Shown: positions 1 through 8,733, counted from the stretch's first letter. The stretch is 64,000 nt of DNA from [Mycobacterium] fortunisiensis (GCF_019050325.1 NZ_VOMB01000026.1:1-64000), one strand, 5' to 3'. Numbers and translations are program-made. Notes: a model not told the origin generated them from the letters alone.

Positions 1-309
1 GCCGGCTACTACCAGCTCGCGACCGACCTCCCGGTGATGGCGCTGGGCGGATTCGGTTCGGCCGATCCCGCGCCCACGCTGGAGCAGTTCCAGGCCTACG
101 TCGCCGACGGCCGCGTGCATTACTACGTCGAGTCAACAGGTTTGGGGCTGCCCGCGATGCCGGGCCAACCCGGGCTCCCGCCGATCAAGCCGCCAGGTAT
201 GAACGGCGACAGCGAGGCCGCGCACATCAAGGACTGGGTGAAACAGCACTTCAGCAGCACAAAGGTCGACGGCGTGACGATCTACGACCTGACCGCACCG
301 CTCAGATAG
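1..309 (+). CDS. C-terminal end of a GT39/ArnT-like membrane glycosyltransferase (5' truncated)
   Basis: Reading frame 1 is open from the window edge to a TAG at 307-309, giving the last 102 residues. The segment holds phrases such as LATDLPVMALGGFGSADPAPT and a terminal DWVKQHF block, which resemble the extracytoplasmic tail of mycobacterial family-39 (PMT/ArnT-like) polyprenyl-phosphate-sugar glycosyltransferases. These transfer sugars to exported proteins or lipids. The catalytic N-terminal membrane part lies outside the window, so the family call rests on the tail alone. It runs in the same direction as the VTC/CotH cluster and is separated from it only by a small opposite-strand gene, so it may belong to that cell-surface locus. 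Confidence 0.55.
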   Translation, partial: AGYYQLATDLPVMALGGFGSADPAPTLEQFQAYVADGRVHYYVESTGLGLPAMPGQPGLPPIKPPGMNGDSEAAHIKDWVKQHFSSTKVDGVTIYDLTAPLR

Positions 310-370
310 CCGCCCACACGGCATTGAGCCCGGCACAGCGGCTGCTGCGCCGGGCTCAATCCGTTGTCGA

Positions 371-670
371 TCAGCAGGGTACGAACGGCGGGCAGGGCCC
401 ACGTCCCGGGGGCGGCGGCAGTCCTGGCCCACCCGGCCCCGGATGGAATCCCGGACCACCCGGCCCCGGTGGCGGCAGACCCGGCCCCGGCCCGAATCCC
501 GGGCCACCAGGGCCCGGCCCCGGCCCGCCCGGTCCGCAGGGCGCTCCGGGCGGACAAGGCGGCGGCGGGGCGGCCACCGCAACCGCGGTTCCGACTGTCG
601 CACCGGCGCAGAGCACGGAGACGGCCACCAGCGCCGATCCGACCGCTGCGCGGCGATTCTTCTTCGGCAT
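371..670 (-). CDS. Small secreted Pro/Gly-rich protein
   Basis: A 99-residue protein starts MPKKNRRAAVG, has a hydrophobic signal segment at about residues 10-30 with a likely cut after VAVAA, then a low-complexity tail almost entirely of Pro and Gly with three Cys residues. The ATG at 670 sits 8 bases after an AAGGA ribosome site; an ATG three codons upstream is less well spaced. No enzymatic domain is visible. A second protein of the same style lies at 6294-6521, so the pair brackets the VTC/CotH/two-component cluster, both on the opposite strand. A structural cell-envelope role is a guess. The low-complexity tail makes homology assignment unsafe. Confidence 0.6.
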   Translation of the reverse strand: MPKKNRRAAVGSALVAVSVLCAGATVGTAVAVAAPPPPCPPGAPCGPGGPGPGPGGPGFGPGPGLPPPGPGGPGFHPGPGGPGLPPPPGRGPCPPFVPC

Positions 671-914
671 GGTCCACATCCTTCGTAGTCGACATACATC
701 TGGCGAGACTTATCGTTTCCGGCGCGACTGAGGGGTACCTAGGCCCTGGCTATCAGCGAGCTATGAATCACCTGCCACAGCAGTGTCACCGCTCGTCGGC
801 TCACGCCTTCAGTTTCTTGACAGCCATCGACTATTCAACGCTCACGCAGCACATAGCTTCACATTGTTAGCTGGTGACACAAACTTTGAATTCCATCGGA
901 ACGGAAGGGTCTTC
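671..914. other. Intergenic region upstream of the VTC-domain gene
   Basis: This stretch separates the divergent Pro/Gly-rich gene and the VTC gene and should carry both promoters. A TTGACA hexamer at 817-822 could be a -35 element, but no good -10 follows at 16-18 bases. A purine-rich ribosome site (GGAAGGG) precedes the ATG at 915. No inverted repeat or RNA element was recognised. Confidence 0.3.
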
Positions 915-1787
915 ATGGGCATGTTCAAGCGGTCCGTCTCGGAAGCCGCCGGCCACATCGACCGCCGGCACACGGATGTCCCGACACGACCGACCGGTTA
1001 CCAACAGACGGCGAGCCGCTTGCACTCCTTCAACCGGTACGAAATCAAGTACCTGCTGGACGAATTCAAAGTTCCCGCGCTGCGCGCAGAACTCGCCGCC
1101 CGGATGAATTCGGACCCATTTTCGCCGCAGGGCGGGTACCCGGTCACGTCGCTGTACTACGACACCCAGGACCTACGGTTCTACTGGGAGAAGATCGAAG
1201 GTCTGCGCTTCCGACGGAAATTGCGCATCCGCCTCTACGGTGAACCCACGGCCTGCACCGATGACACCCCGGTGCAGATCGAGGTCAAGCAGCGGGTGAA
1301 CCGCGTGACCCAGAAGCGCCGGATCGCAATGCCTTACGGTTCCGCACGTCGATGGATCGATGGGCGCCGATCACCGTCCTGTGATCCAGCGCAGCGCGCT
1401 TTCGTCGAAGAAGTCACCACGCTCGTCGGCAATCTCGATCTGCGGCCCATCGTCACCACCGGGTATCTGCGTGAGGCCTTCGTCGGACGCGACGCCGATC
1501 TCGGCCTGCGAGTGACCATCGACCACAAGGTGCACGGACGTGACCGCGACTTCCACTTCGCTTCAGGCGCGGAGAATCGCTACATCATCCCACCCAAACT
1601 CGCCATCGTCGAGGTCAAAGCCAACGAACGTGTGCCGTATTGGGTCACCGATCTCGCTGCGCGCATCGACATGTCGGTAGTCAGGGTGTCGAAATACTGT
1701 CAGTCGGTGGAGGCTTTCGGGCTGGCGCCGCGCTCACGGTTCGGCGCACCCGAGCTCATACACGAGCTCCCTTCTCCCACAGCCTGA
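915..1787 (+). CDS. VTC-domain protein (putative polyphosphate polymerase)
   Basis: This 290-residue soluble protein has the triphosphate-tunnel fold pattern of the VTC family. RYEIKYLLD is at residues 41-49, a basic strand RRKLRIRLYG at about 100-109, IEVKQRVNRVTQKRR at about 122-136, and a late VEVKANE acidic/basic strand. In yeast Vtc4 the equivalent Lys, Arg and Glu residues bind ATP and polyphosphate and build the chain. The ATG at 915 follows a GGAAGGG site; upstream in-frame starts have none. It lies 39 bases before the DUF4956 gene, and this pair plus CotH is a recurring bacterial neighbourhood. The enzymatic product is inferred from the family, not shown here. Confidence 0.82.
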   Translation: MGMFKRSVSEAAGHIDRRHTDVPTRPTGYQQTASRLHSFNRYEIKYLLDEFKVPALRAELAARMNSDPFSPQGGYPVTSLYYDTQDLRFYWEKIEGLRFRRKLRIRLYGEPTACTDDTPVQIEVKQRVNRVTQKRRIAMPYGSARRWIDGRRSPSCDPAQRAFVEEVTTLVGNLDLRPIVTTGYLREAFVGRDADLGLRVTIDHKVHGRDRDFHFASGAENRYIIPPKLAIVEVKANERVPYWVTDLAARIDMSVVRVSKYCQSVEAFGLAPRSRFGAPELIHELPSPTA

Positions 1788-1826
1788 TTCGACTCAACCA
1801 CCCACCATTCGACAAGAAAGCCGAAC

Positions 1827-2504
1827 GTGACCATCGACCTCCAAGACCTCAGCGGCACCTTCACCGTATTCGACGTGATCGCCTCGCTGACATTGTCATT
1901 TGTCCTCGCGACGATCATCGGATGGGTCTACCGCTACACCCACAAGAACGTCTCCTACAGCCAGTCCTACGTCCAAACGCTGGTCATGGTCTGCATGGTG
2001 ATCTCGGTGATCATGCTCGTCGTCGGTTCCAACATCGCCCGGGCCTTCGCCCTTGTCGGCGCGTTGTCGGTGATCCGATTCCGGAATGCCATCAAGGAAA
2101 CCCGCGACGTGGGCTTCATCTTCCTGGCGATGGCGATCGGCATGACCACCGGCACCCGGTTCTATGTCCTGGCGATCGCCGCCACGGTGGTCATCTGCCT
2201 CGTCCTGCTGATCATGTACCGGTTCAACTGGTTCAAGCTGGATGTACAACGCCAGGTGGTCAAGGTCCAGGTGCCGCCGGAGCCGGAATACACCGCGCGT
2301 GTCGAAGATGTCCTCATCGAGTACTGCACCGAATTCGAGTTGGTGTCCACCGAATCCGCCCGCTCAGGCGCCCTCAACGAGCTCTACTACACCGCACAGC
2401 TCAAAAAGGGGCGCAAGGCCGGGGAGCTGATCGCCGCGCTCGGTGCCGTCAACTCGGGACAACGGGTGACAGTCCTGACCGGCTACGACCAGACCGATAT
2501 CTGA
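1827..2504 (+). CDS. DUF4956 integral membrane protein
   Basis: The 225-residue product begins with GTG at 1827. The N-terminal half has about four hydrophobic segments (near residues 12-35, 50-68, 72-85 and 100-130), including the signature ALVGALSVIRFRNAIKETRD, characteristic of DUF4956. A cytosolic C-terminal domain of about 90 residues follows. The stop overlaps the next ATG (TGATG at 2502-2506), so translation with the CotH gene is coupled. The family has no established biochemical function. Its constant company with VTC-domain proteins suggests it anchors the polymerase or moves its product across the membrane, which is inference only. Confidence 0.8.
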   Translation: MTIDLQDLSGTFTVFDVIASLTLSFVLATIIGWVYRYTHKNVSYSQSYVQTLVMVCMVISVIMLVVGSNIARAFALVGALSVIRFRNAIKETRDVGFIFLAMAIGMTTGTRFYVLAIAATVVICLVLLIMYRFNWFKLDVQRQVVKVQVPPEPEYTARVEDVLIEYCTEFELVSTESARSGALNELYYTAQLKKGRKAGELIAALGAVNSGQRVTVLTGYDQTDI

Positions 2505-3940
2505 TGAAACGCCGTCTCGCCCACCGGCTGCCGGTGCGACTGCGTCAGCATTGGAGGTTGCTCGCGTTGCTCGTCGTGTTCGCGGTGGGCTTGACGGTGA
2601 CCTTCGGTCAACTCACGATCCGTCCCTACATCACCAGCGACACCACGGTGATGACCTCGGAGATCACCGACAACATCATCGGAACCGTCGACCTCTTTGA
2701 CCGCTCTGTCGCGCACACCCTCACCATCGATCTCACCCCGGCCGAATACCGCGACATGCTGTCGGCATACCAGAAGGACGGCGAGAAAAAGTGGGTTACC
2801 GCCGACGTCACGGTCGACGGCACCTCGATCAGCGACGTCGCAGTGCGACTGAAGGGAAACTCGACGTTGATGACGTTGCGCGGCGACGATGCCAGGCCGG
2901 CGGGAATGACCGGCGCCGCCCTCGACATGCCGCCACCCGATGAAATGATGGCCGTGATGAGTGCGTCCGCCGACGATCCAACGTCGCTGCCGCTACTGAT
3001 CAGCTTCGATGAAAACGCCGACGGACGTGGCTATCAGGGCCTCACCGAACTGTCCGTCCGGCCGGGAACGCCGGTGCTCAACGAATCTCTGGCTCTGTCG
3101 CTTACCGCCGAAACCGGCCAGCCCACACAGCGTTACACCTATGCCACGTACAGCATCAACGGCCAGACCACCACCCGGTTGATCCTCGAGCACCCCGACG
3201 AGACGTACGCCAATTCGTTGTTCGAGTCCGACGGATATCTGTACAAGGCCGACGCCGGCTCACGCATGGAGTTCGTCGGTACCGACCAATCGGCGTACGC
3301 GGACCAGTTCAAGCAGATCAACGCTGTCGACAGCGGCAATCTCCAGCCGATCATCAACTTCCTCGAGTGGCTGGACAGTGCAGATCAGGAGGAATTCGAC
3401 TCTCACCTGTCTGATTGGTTCGATACCGATTCCCTGGCGCGCTACCTCGCCACCCAGAATCTGTTGGTCAACGGCGACGACATGGGCGGCCCCGGACAGA
3501 ATTACTACCTCTGGTACGACCTGGAAACCGAGAAGTTCACCGTTGTCTCATGGGACCTCAACCTCGCGATGCACGGTAATGCCTCGGTGGGAGCGCACGA
3601 GTCAGTTCAGGTCGGGCCGCCGGGAGATGGCGCAGGCGTGGGACCGCCGGAGGGCCGGCAGCCGCCCGAAATGCCTGGTGGGGGCCCCGGAATTGCGCAT
3701 GACAACCCGCTCAAAACACGATTTCTCAAATCCGAACGTTGGACACAGGTCTACGACGACGTCTACTGGGACCTCTATGACGGCATATATGGCGATGGGA
3801 AGGCGCACACCATCCTGGATGAGATCGCCGCGGCGATACCGCTCACAAATGGGCTCAGTGAGCAAGATCTCACCACTGCGGTAGATTCCATGCACACGTG
3901 GATCGACGAGCGGGTGTCGGCGCTCGATGCGACCTCATAG
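2504..3940 (+). CDS. CotH-like kinase family protein, membrane anchored
   Basis: The 478-residue protein starts with a short basic tail and one transmembrane or signal segment (about residues 17-37), so the bulk is extracytoplasmic. The body matches the CotH fold: VRLKGNST, LLISFDENADG, a long middle with NYYLWYDLETEKFTVVSWD and a following DLNLAMHG acidic motif likely to bind metal. CotH proteins are atypical protein kinases of spore coats and secreted proteins. Near residues 367-393 a Pro/Gly-rich loop interrupts the domain and resembles the composition of the two small secreted proteins flanking the cluster. Its start overlaps the DUF4956 stop. Substrate unknown. Confidence 0.8.
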   Translation: MKRRLAHRLPVRLRQHWRLLALLVVFAVGLTVTFGQLTIRPYITSDTTVMTSEITDNIIGTVDLFDRSVAHTLTIDLTPAEYRDMLSAYQKDGEKKWVTADVTVDGTSISDVAVRLKGNSTLMTLRGDDARPAGMTGAALDMPPPDEMMAVMSASADDPTSLPLLISFDENADGRGYQGLTELSVRPGTPVLNESLALSLTAETGQPTQRYTYATYSINGQTTTRLILEHPDETYANSLFESDGYLYKADAGSRMEFVGTDQSAYADQFKQINAVDSGNLQPIINFLEWLDSADQEEFDSHLSDWFDTDSLARYLATQNLLVNGDDMGGPGQNYYLWYDLETEKFTVVSWDLNLAMHGNASVGAHESVQVGPPGDGAGVGPPEGRQPPEMPGGGPGIAHDNPLKTRFLKSERWTQVYDDVYWDLYDGIYGDGKAHTILDEIAAAIPLTNGLSEQDLTTAVDSMHTWIDERVSALDATS

Positions 3941-3995
3941 GCAGGCCACAGAATCGGCACAGTCACCACATAACACCACTTACGACACTCTTTGA

Positions 3996-4769
3996 GTGCC
4001 GGATTCTGACGACAACCGACCTTGGGCCGCCGAACCACAGGTCGGGGCCACCACGCGGCCGGCGATGACCCGGGCCGACGGCAGTCCCATCCAGGTGCTC
4101 GTGGTCGACGACGAGCCCGGGTTGGCCGAATTGGTCTCCATGGCAGTGCGTTACGAGGGCTGGCAGGTGGCCACCGCCGAAGACGGCATGTCGGCGATGC
4201 GGCAGTTTCAGGCCACGCGGCCCGACGTCGTCGTGTTGGACGTCATGTTGCCCGACACCAGCGGTCTCGAAGTGCTACGAAAATTACGAGAATCACAGCC
4301 CGGGTTGCCCGTGCTCGTGTTGACCGCCAAGGAGGCACTCGAAGACCGCATCGCCGGGCTCGCCGCCGGCGGTGACGACTACGTGACCAAGCCGTTCAGC
4401 GTCGAAGAGCTGATCCTTCGGCTACGGGCGCTCATGCGACGCACCGGGGTATCGGAGGACACCGGCGAGGCGAAGCTTGTCGTCGGTGATCTCATCCTCG
4501 ACGAGGACAGTCACGAAGTCACCCGCGACGGTGACGAGATCCACTTGACCGCACGAGAGTTCGAGCTACTCAGATACCTGATGCGAAATGCACGCCGGGT
4601 ACTCACCAAGGCACAGATCCTAGAGCAGGTGTGGCACTACGATTTCGACGGTCGCTCGAATGTGATCGAGCTGTACATCTCGTACCTCCGTCGAAAGATC
4701 GATGCCGGTCGCCCACCGATGATTCACACTCTCCGCGGATCCGGATATGTCCTCAAACCGGCGCGCTGA
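3996..4769 (+). CDS. OmpR/PhoB-family response regulator
   Basis: This 257-residue regulator has a receiver domain (about 32-150) with acidic pocket DDE at 38-40, phospho-acceptor Asp82 in VVVLDVMLPD, Thr110 and Lys132 (TKPF), then a C-terminal winged helix with LTAREFELLRYL and YISYLRRKIDAG. The first roughly 30 residues form a variable extension; GTG at 3996 gives the full length, and an ATG at codon 24 is possible. It resembles TrcR-type regulators, but I do not assign a symbol. Its 3' end overlaps the kinase start by 23 bases, so the two are coupled. Lying 55 bases after CotH, it probably controls or is controlled with that cluster. Confidence 0.9.
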   Translation: MPDSDDNRPWAAEPQVGATTRPAMTRADGSPIQVLVVDDEPGLAELVSMAVRYEGWQVATAEDGMSAMRQFQATRPDVVVLDVMLPDTSGLEVLRKLRESQPGLPVLVLTAKEALEDRIAGLAAGGDDYVTKPFSVEELILRLRALMRRTGVSEDTGEAKLVVGDLILDEDSHEVTRDGDEIHLTAREFELLRYLMRNARRVLTKAQILEQVWHYDFDGRSNVIELYISYLRRKIDAGRPPMIHTLRGSGYVLKPAR

Positions 4770-6297
4770 CCCTCGCGAGCGCATTCGGTTCCGCAGCCCG
4801 CACACCTGGTCGCTACAGACCCGGTTGCTCGCGGTACTCGTCGGTCTGCTCATACTTGTCTGCGCCGGCATCGGCGCCGGAACCCTGCTCGCGATGAACC
4901 GCGTTCTGCACCAACAGCTCGACCATCAGGTGGCCGACGCCGTGACGCGCTCGATGGTCTTCTACGATTTCGGGCCTCCCCCGTTCGCCCGGTACGCCGG
5001 GCCGGGGCCGATGTTCCTCGATGCTCCCGGCCAGTCCGTCGGGACGGTAGGGGCGGTGATCATCGACGGAGCGCTGACCGAAGCTGCCGTGGTCACATCC
5101 GACGGGACTCGAAGTCAGCTGACGCCCAGTGCCTTCGGGCAACTGAAAGGAATCGGCGAAGACGACACCGTTCGCATCGAGCTCGACGGTCTCGGGGCGT
5201 ACCAGCTGGGCGCCGTCAATGCCCATGACGGCAATATCGTCGTGGCCGGCCTGCCGCTGTCCGGGGTCCACAACATCCAGGTGACAATCCTGGTTTTCTT
5301 CAGTGCGATGGCCGCAGTTGCCCTCGCGCTGGCCGCCGCGGTGGGAATGGTGATCATCCGTCGCCAACTCGCACCGCTGTCGAAAGTCGTCGACGCCGCA
5401 CACGACGTCGCACAATTGGACCTCGTCCGCGGCGAGGTCCATCTGCCGACACCGGTCGTGCCGGTGGATCCGGACGCGGCGCACACCGAGGTGGGGCAAC
5501 TCGCTGCGGCGTTCAACCGGATGCTCGACCGAATAGCCGACGCTTTGGCGGTGCGCCATGCCAGCGAGACCCGGGTGCGCCAGTTCGTCGCTGACGCCAG
5601 CCACGAGTTACGCACCCCACTTGCCTCGATCCGCGGCTACATCGAGCTCGTCCGCCGCCAACTGTCCGTGATCCCAGATGATCTCGCGTATGCCGTGGAC
5701 CGCGTCGACCTCGAATCCAAGCGGATGAGCCAGCTGGTCGAGGACATGCTGTTGTTGGCACGGGTCGACGCCGGGCGGGCACTCGACCGCGAGGATGTGG
5801 ACCTCTGCCAGCTGGCGGTCGACGCGGTCAGCGATGCACACGTGGCCGCGCCCGATCACCGATGGTCGGTGAACGTGCCTGACGAACCGGTTGTGATCGG
5901 CGGAGATCGTCTGCGATTGCACCAGATCCTGGCAAATTTGTTGGCGAATGCACGCGTGCACACGCCACCTGGAACCCGGGTCGATATCTCGTTGTTGTGC
6001 CCCGACCGCGATACGGTGCTGCTCACCGTGACCGACGACGGTCCAGGCATCCCGGAACACCAGCAGTCCGAGATCTTCGAGCGCTTTGCCCGCGGCGACT
6101 CCTCGCGCTCACGCCGCGCCGGGAGCACCGGGTTGGGCTTGGCGATCGTTTCGGCCCTCGTCAAGGCACACCGCGGCACAGTTGACGTTCGCAGCGCACC
6201 AGGGGAAACAACCTTTGTCGTAACGCTTCCCGTCAGCCCGCACCCGACCGGCGGGTGCGACGCGCAACCACTGCGCGCCGCACCCACTCGGTTCTAG
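4747..6297 (+). CDS. Sensor histidine kinase
   Basis: This 516-residue partner of the preceding response regulator has TM1 at about 26-50, an extracytoplasmic sensor of roughly 130 residues, TM2 at about 178-203 followed by a HAMP linker, a dimerisation box with phospho-acceptor His286 in ADASHELRTPL, and a HATPase domain with N box (LANLLANARVHT), G1 (DDGPGIP) and G2 (GSTGLGLAIV). The sensor has no recognised ligand pocket. The ATG at 4747 lies within the end of the regulator gene. No other gene is in the operon after it; the next gene, a Pro/Gly-rich secreted protein, faces it. Confidence 0.9.
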   Translation: MSSNRRADPRERIRFRSPHTWSLQTRLLAVLVGLLILVCAGIGAGTLLAMNRVLHQQLDHQVADAVTRSMVFYDFGPPPFARYAGPGPMFLDAPGQSVGTVGAVIIDGALTEAAVVTSDGTRSQLTPSAFGQLKGIGEDDTVRIELDGLGAYQLGAVNAHDGNIVVAGLPLSGVHNIQVTILVFFSAMAAVALALAAAVGMVIIRRQLAPLSKVVDAAHDVAQLDLVRGEVHLPTPVVPVDPDAAHTEVGQLAAAFNRMLDRIADALAVRHASETRVRQFVADASHELRTPLASIRGYIELVRRQLSVIPDDLAYAVDRVDLESKRMSQLVEDMLLLARVDAGRALDREDVDLCQLAVDAVSDAHVAAPDHRWSVNVPDEPVVIGGDRLRLHQILANLLANARVHTPPGTRVDISLLCPDRDTVLLTVTDDGPGIPEHQQSEIFERFARGDSSRSRRAGSTGLGLAIVSALVKAHRGTVDVRSAPGETTFVVTLPVSPHPTGGCDAQPLRAAPTRF

Positions 6298-6521
6298 CGA
6301 GGATGGCCGGGACCACCCGGGCCGCCCGGGTGCCCTGGGGCCGGCGCAGGACCGGGCCCCGGTGGGCACGGCTGCAAGGGTGCACACGGTGCTGGGCCGG
6401 GACCGGGAGGTGGAGGAGGCGGCGGGTTGGCGGCGGCCACTCCACTGAATCCCAAGGCGGCCAGTGACATTCCACCGACGATTGCAACTCCGCCCATCAG
6501 GCGGCGCGAATGCGACTTCAT
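6294..6521 (-). CDS. Small secreted Pro/Gly-rich protein
   Basis: A 75-residue product begins MKSHSRRLMGG, has a hydrophobic signal segment through about residue 30 (cut likely after GVAAA), then a tail dominated by Pro and Gly with two Cys residues. The ATG at 6521 is 6 bases after GGAAAGGA; the ATG at 6527 directly abuts that site and is less likely. Its stop overlaps the last bases of the convergent histidine kinase gene. It mirrors the secreted protein at 371-670. No homologous enzyme domain is visible. Confidence 0.6.
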   Translation of the reverse strand: MKSHSRRLMGGVAIVGGMSLAALGFSGVAAANPPPPPPPGPGPAPCAPLQPCPPGPGPAPAPGHPGGPGGPGHPR

Positions 6522-6742
6522 TCTCATTCCTTTCCGCGCCCGGAGTTTGAACCTCGCGGGCACGGCAGCAACATTGAATCACCGACATCTCGGAGCCGCT
6601 ACGCAAATGTCACGGTTGGCACACTATGAAGCCGCTTTGTGCAAACTATGATTTGCAGAAAAACTACTGCGCCACAGGCTATTTCATCATCAACCTGGGG
6701 TTGATAGCTACGCCATAGTGTCCTGACAGCGAACGCTTATGT

Positions 6743-7537
6743 TCAGGCCCGCTGGCTGGAGACCGAAATGACCTCGCCGGTCAGGTAGCTCGAGTAGTCG
6801 CTGGCCAGGTAGGCGATCGTGGTGGCGATCTCCCACGGCTCGGCCGCCCGGCCGAACGCCTCGTCGCTGGACAGCCGGTCCAGCAGGGCTGCGTCGGCCG
6901 ACTTCTCCAAGAACTTGTGCCGCGCGATGCTCGGGGAGACCGCGTTGATCCGGACCCCGAACTCAACCGCCTCGATGGCGCTGCAACGAGTCAGCGCCAT
7001 CACACCGGCCTTGGCCGCGGCGTAGTGCGACTGCGAGTGCTGTGCACGCCAGCCGAGAACACTGGCGTTGTTGACGATCACGCCGCCGTGTTCAACGTCG
7101 CGGAAGTACCGCAGCGCGGCGCGGGTCGCCCGCATGACCGAGTTCAGCGTGACGTTGAGGACGCGGTCCCACTCGTCGTCGGTCATGTCGACCAGCGGGG
7201 TCTCGCCGCCAAGTCCGGCGTTGTTCACCAGAACGTCCAGGCGGCCCATCTTTTCGACCGACCGGGCGATCAGCGCGTCGACCGCCTCGGTGGAGGTGAC
7301 GTCGCAGACCACGGCCTCGACCCGGCCCAGGCCGAGCTCGGCCAGCTGGTCGCGGGTCTCGTTCAGTCGCCGCTCGTGGTAGTCGGACACCACGACGTCG
7401 GCACCCTCGAGCAGAGCGCGGCGGGCGGTGGACGAGCCGATGCCGGTGCCGGCCGCGGCGGTCACCAGGACGACCTTGCCCTTGAGCAGGCCGTGGCCCT
7501 CAACCTCGTTGGGAGCGATGGAAAGATCTGACGACAT
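6743..7537 (-). CDS. ipdF: Short-chain dehydrogenase IpdF (steroid C/D-ring degradation)
   Basis: The 264-residue SDR has the cofactor loop TAAAGTGIG at 26-34, NNAG near 105-108 and catalytic Ser159, Tyr172 and Lys176 (YAAAK). It follows fadE30 in the same order as Rv3559c in M. tuberculosis, where the gene belongs to the KstR2 regulon acting on the CoA-activated indanedione propionate (HIP-CoA) pathway. I infer it oxidises a hydroxylated ring intermediate. The ATG at 7537 has AGGAG 7 bases upstream. A longer frame from 7576 begins MDERSRED, but that part is encoded by a dispersed repeat and lacks a ribosome site. It shares a transcript with fadE30. Confidence 0.88.
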   Translation of the reverse strand: MSSDLSIAPNEVEGHGLLKGKVVLVTAAAGTGIGSSTARRALLEGADVVVSDYHERRLNETRDQLAELGLGRVEAVVCDVTSTEAVDALIARSVEKMGRLDVLVNNAGLGGETPLVDMTDDEWDRVLNVTLNSVMRATRAALRYFRDVEHGGVIVNNASVLGWRAQHSQSHYAAAKAGVMALTRCSAIEAVEFGVRINAVSPSIARHKFLEKSADAALLDRLSSDEAFGRAAEPWEIATTIAYLASDYSSYLTGEVISVSSQRA

Positions 7538-7550
7538 CAGCGTTCTCCTA

Positions 7551-7573
7551 TGGTCTTCGCGCGAGCGCTCATC
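7551..7573. repeat. Short dispersed repeat, copy 1 (fadE30 stop / ipdF leader)
   Basis: On the minus strand this reads GATGAGCGCTCGCGCGAAGA and onward to CCA. It matches the element within hsaB at 28811-28833 at 20 of 23 positions, and similarity extends a few bases beyond. Here it supplies the fadE30 stop codon and lies just before the ipdF ribosome site. If translated in the ipdF frame it would give DERSRED, almost the same peptide as in HsaB. Confidence 0.6.
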
Positions 7574-8717
7574 CACGAGCTTCTCGGGGTAGGCCGAGCA
7601 CCCGCTCGGCGATGATGTTGCGCTGGATTTCGTTGGACCCGCCGTAGATGGTGTCCGAACGCGAGAACAGGTAGAGCCGCTGCCACTCGTCGAACTCGCC
7701 CTCGGGCAACGTCAGTCCTGCCGTGCCCTGCACGTCCATGGCGATCTCGCCGAGCTCGCGATGCCAGTTGGCCCACAACAGCTTGCTCACGTTGTCCTGA
7801 CCGGGCTGCTCGACGTCCATGGTCGCCAGCGCATAGGACCGCATGGCCTGCAGACCGGTCCATGACTCGGTCAGCCGCTGCCGGATCAGCGGATCGTCGG
7901 CCGCGCCGGTGCGCTTGGCCAGCTCGACGAGGTTGGAATGCTCACGTGCATAGCGGATCTGCTGGCCCAGCGTGGACACCCCACGCTCGAAGGTCAGCGT
8001 GCCCATCGCCACCCGCCAGCCGTCACCGGGCTGACCGACCACCAGCGAGGCGTCGGTGCGGGCGTCGTCGAAGAACACCTCGTTGAATTCGGAGTCTCCG
8101 GTCAGCTGGATGATCGGGCGGATCTCGACGCCCGGCTGATCCAGCGGCACCAGCAGATAGGACAGGCCGGCGTGCCGCTTGGAGCCTTTCTCGGTGCGGG
8201 CGACCACGAAGCACCACTGCGCCCAGTGGGCCAGCGAGGTCCACACCTTCTGTCCGTTGATGACCCATTCGTCGCCGACCAGCTCGGCCGTCGTCGCCAC
8301 GTTGGCGAGGTCACTGCCGGCGTTGGGCTCGGAGTAGCCCTGGCTCCACAGCTCGGTGACATCGAGAATCTTGGGCAGGAACCGCTGCTGCTGCTCGGGG
8401 GTGCCGTACTCGATGAGCGTCGGCCCGAGCAGCTCCTCGCCCAGGTGGTTGACCTTGTCGGGGGCGTCGGCGCGGGCGTACTCCTCATAGAAGGCGACGC
8501 GATGCGCAACCGACAGCCCGCGACCACCGTGCTCTACCGGCCACCCCAGGCAGGTCAATCCCGCGGCGGCAAGGTGCTGATTCCACGCCCGCCGCTCTTC
8601 GAAGGCTTCGTGCTCACGCCCCGGTCCACCCAGGCCCTTCAGCGCTGCGAATTCGCCTACCAGATTGTCTGCGAGCCACTGCCGGACCTCGGCCCGGAAC
8701 TCCTGGACCTCTATCAC
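7569..8717 (-). CDS. fadE30: Acyl-CoA dehydrogenase FadE30
   Basis: The 382-residue flavoprotein has the three ACAD segments: helical N-terminus, a middle beta domain with GYSEPNAGSDLANV and the INGQKVWTS strand, and a C-terminal helical domain ending in YGGSNEIQRNIIAERVLGLPR. In M. tuberculosis FadE30 (Rv3560c) dehydrogenates a HIP-CoA-derived thioester in cholesterol ring degradation. It is transcribed away from fadD3 across a 45-base gap holding a perfect KstR2 box and runs into ipdF. Its stop codon lies inside a short dispersed repeat. Identity rests on gene order plus family features. Confidence 0.9.
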   Translation of the reverse strand: MIEVQEFRAEVRQWLADNLVGEFAALKGLGGPGREHEAFEERRAWNQHLAAAGLTCLGWPVEHGGRGLSVAHRVAFYEEYARADAPDKVNHLGEELLGPTLIEYGTPEQQQRFLPKILDVTELWSQGYSEPNAGSDLANVATTAELVGDEWVINGQKVWTSLAHWAQWCFVVARTEKGSKRHAGLSYLLVPLDQPGVEIRPIIQLTGDSEFNEVFFDDARTDASLVVGQPGDGWRVAMGTLTFERGVSTLGQQIRYAREHSNLVELAKRTGAADDPLIRQRLTESWTGLQAMRSYALATMDVEQPGQDNVSKLLWANWHRELGEIAMDVQGTAGLTLPEGEFDEWQRLYLFSRSDTIYGGSNEIQRNIIAERVLGLPREARG

Positions 8718-8733
8718 CCCTGTAGGCTAACCT

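Noticed and set aside
817..845. TTGACA-based sigma70-type promoter for the VTC gene
   Set aside because: No matching -10 at 16-18 bases; too weak to annotate.
1640..2503. Long plus-strand open frame upstream of the CotH start
   Set aside because: It runs through the VTC and DUF4956 genes in another frame and gives Arg/His/Pro-rich nonsense; the CotH protein begins at 2504.
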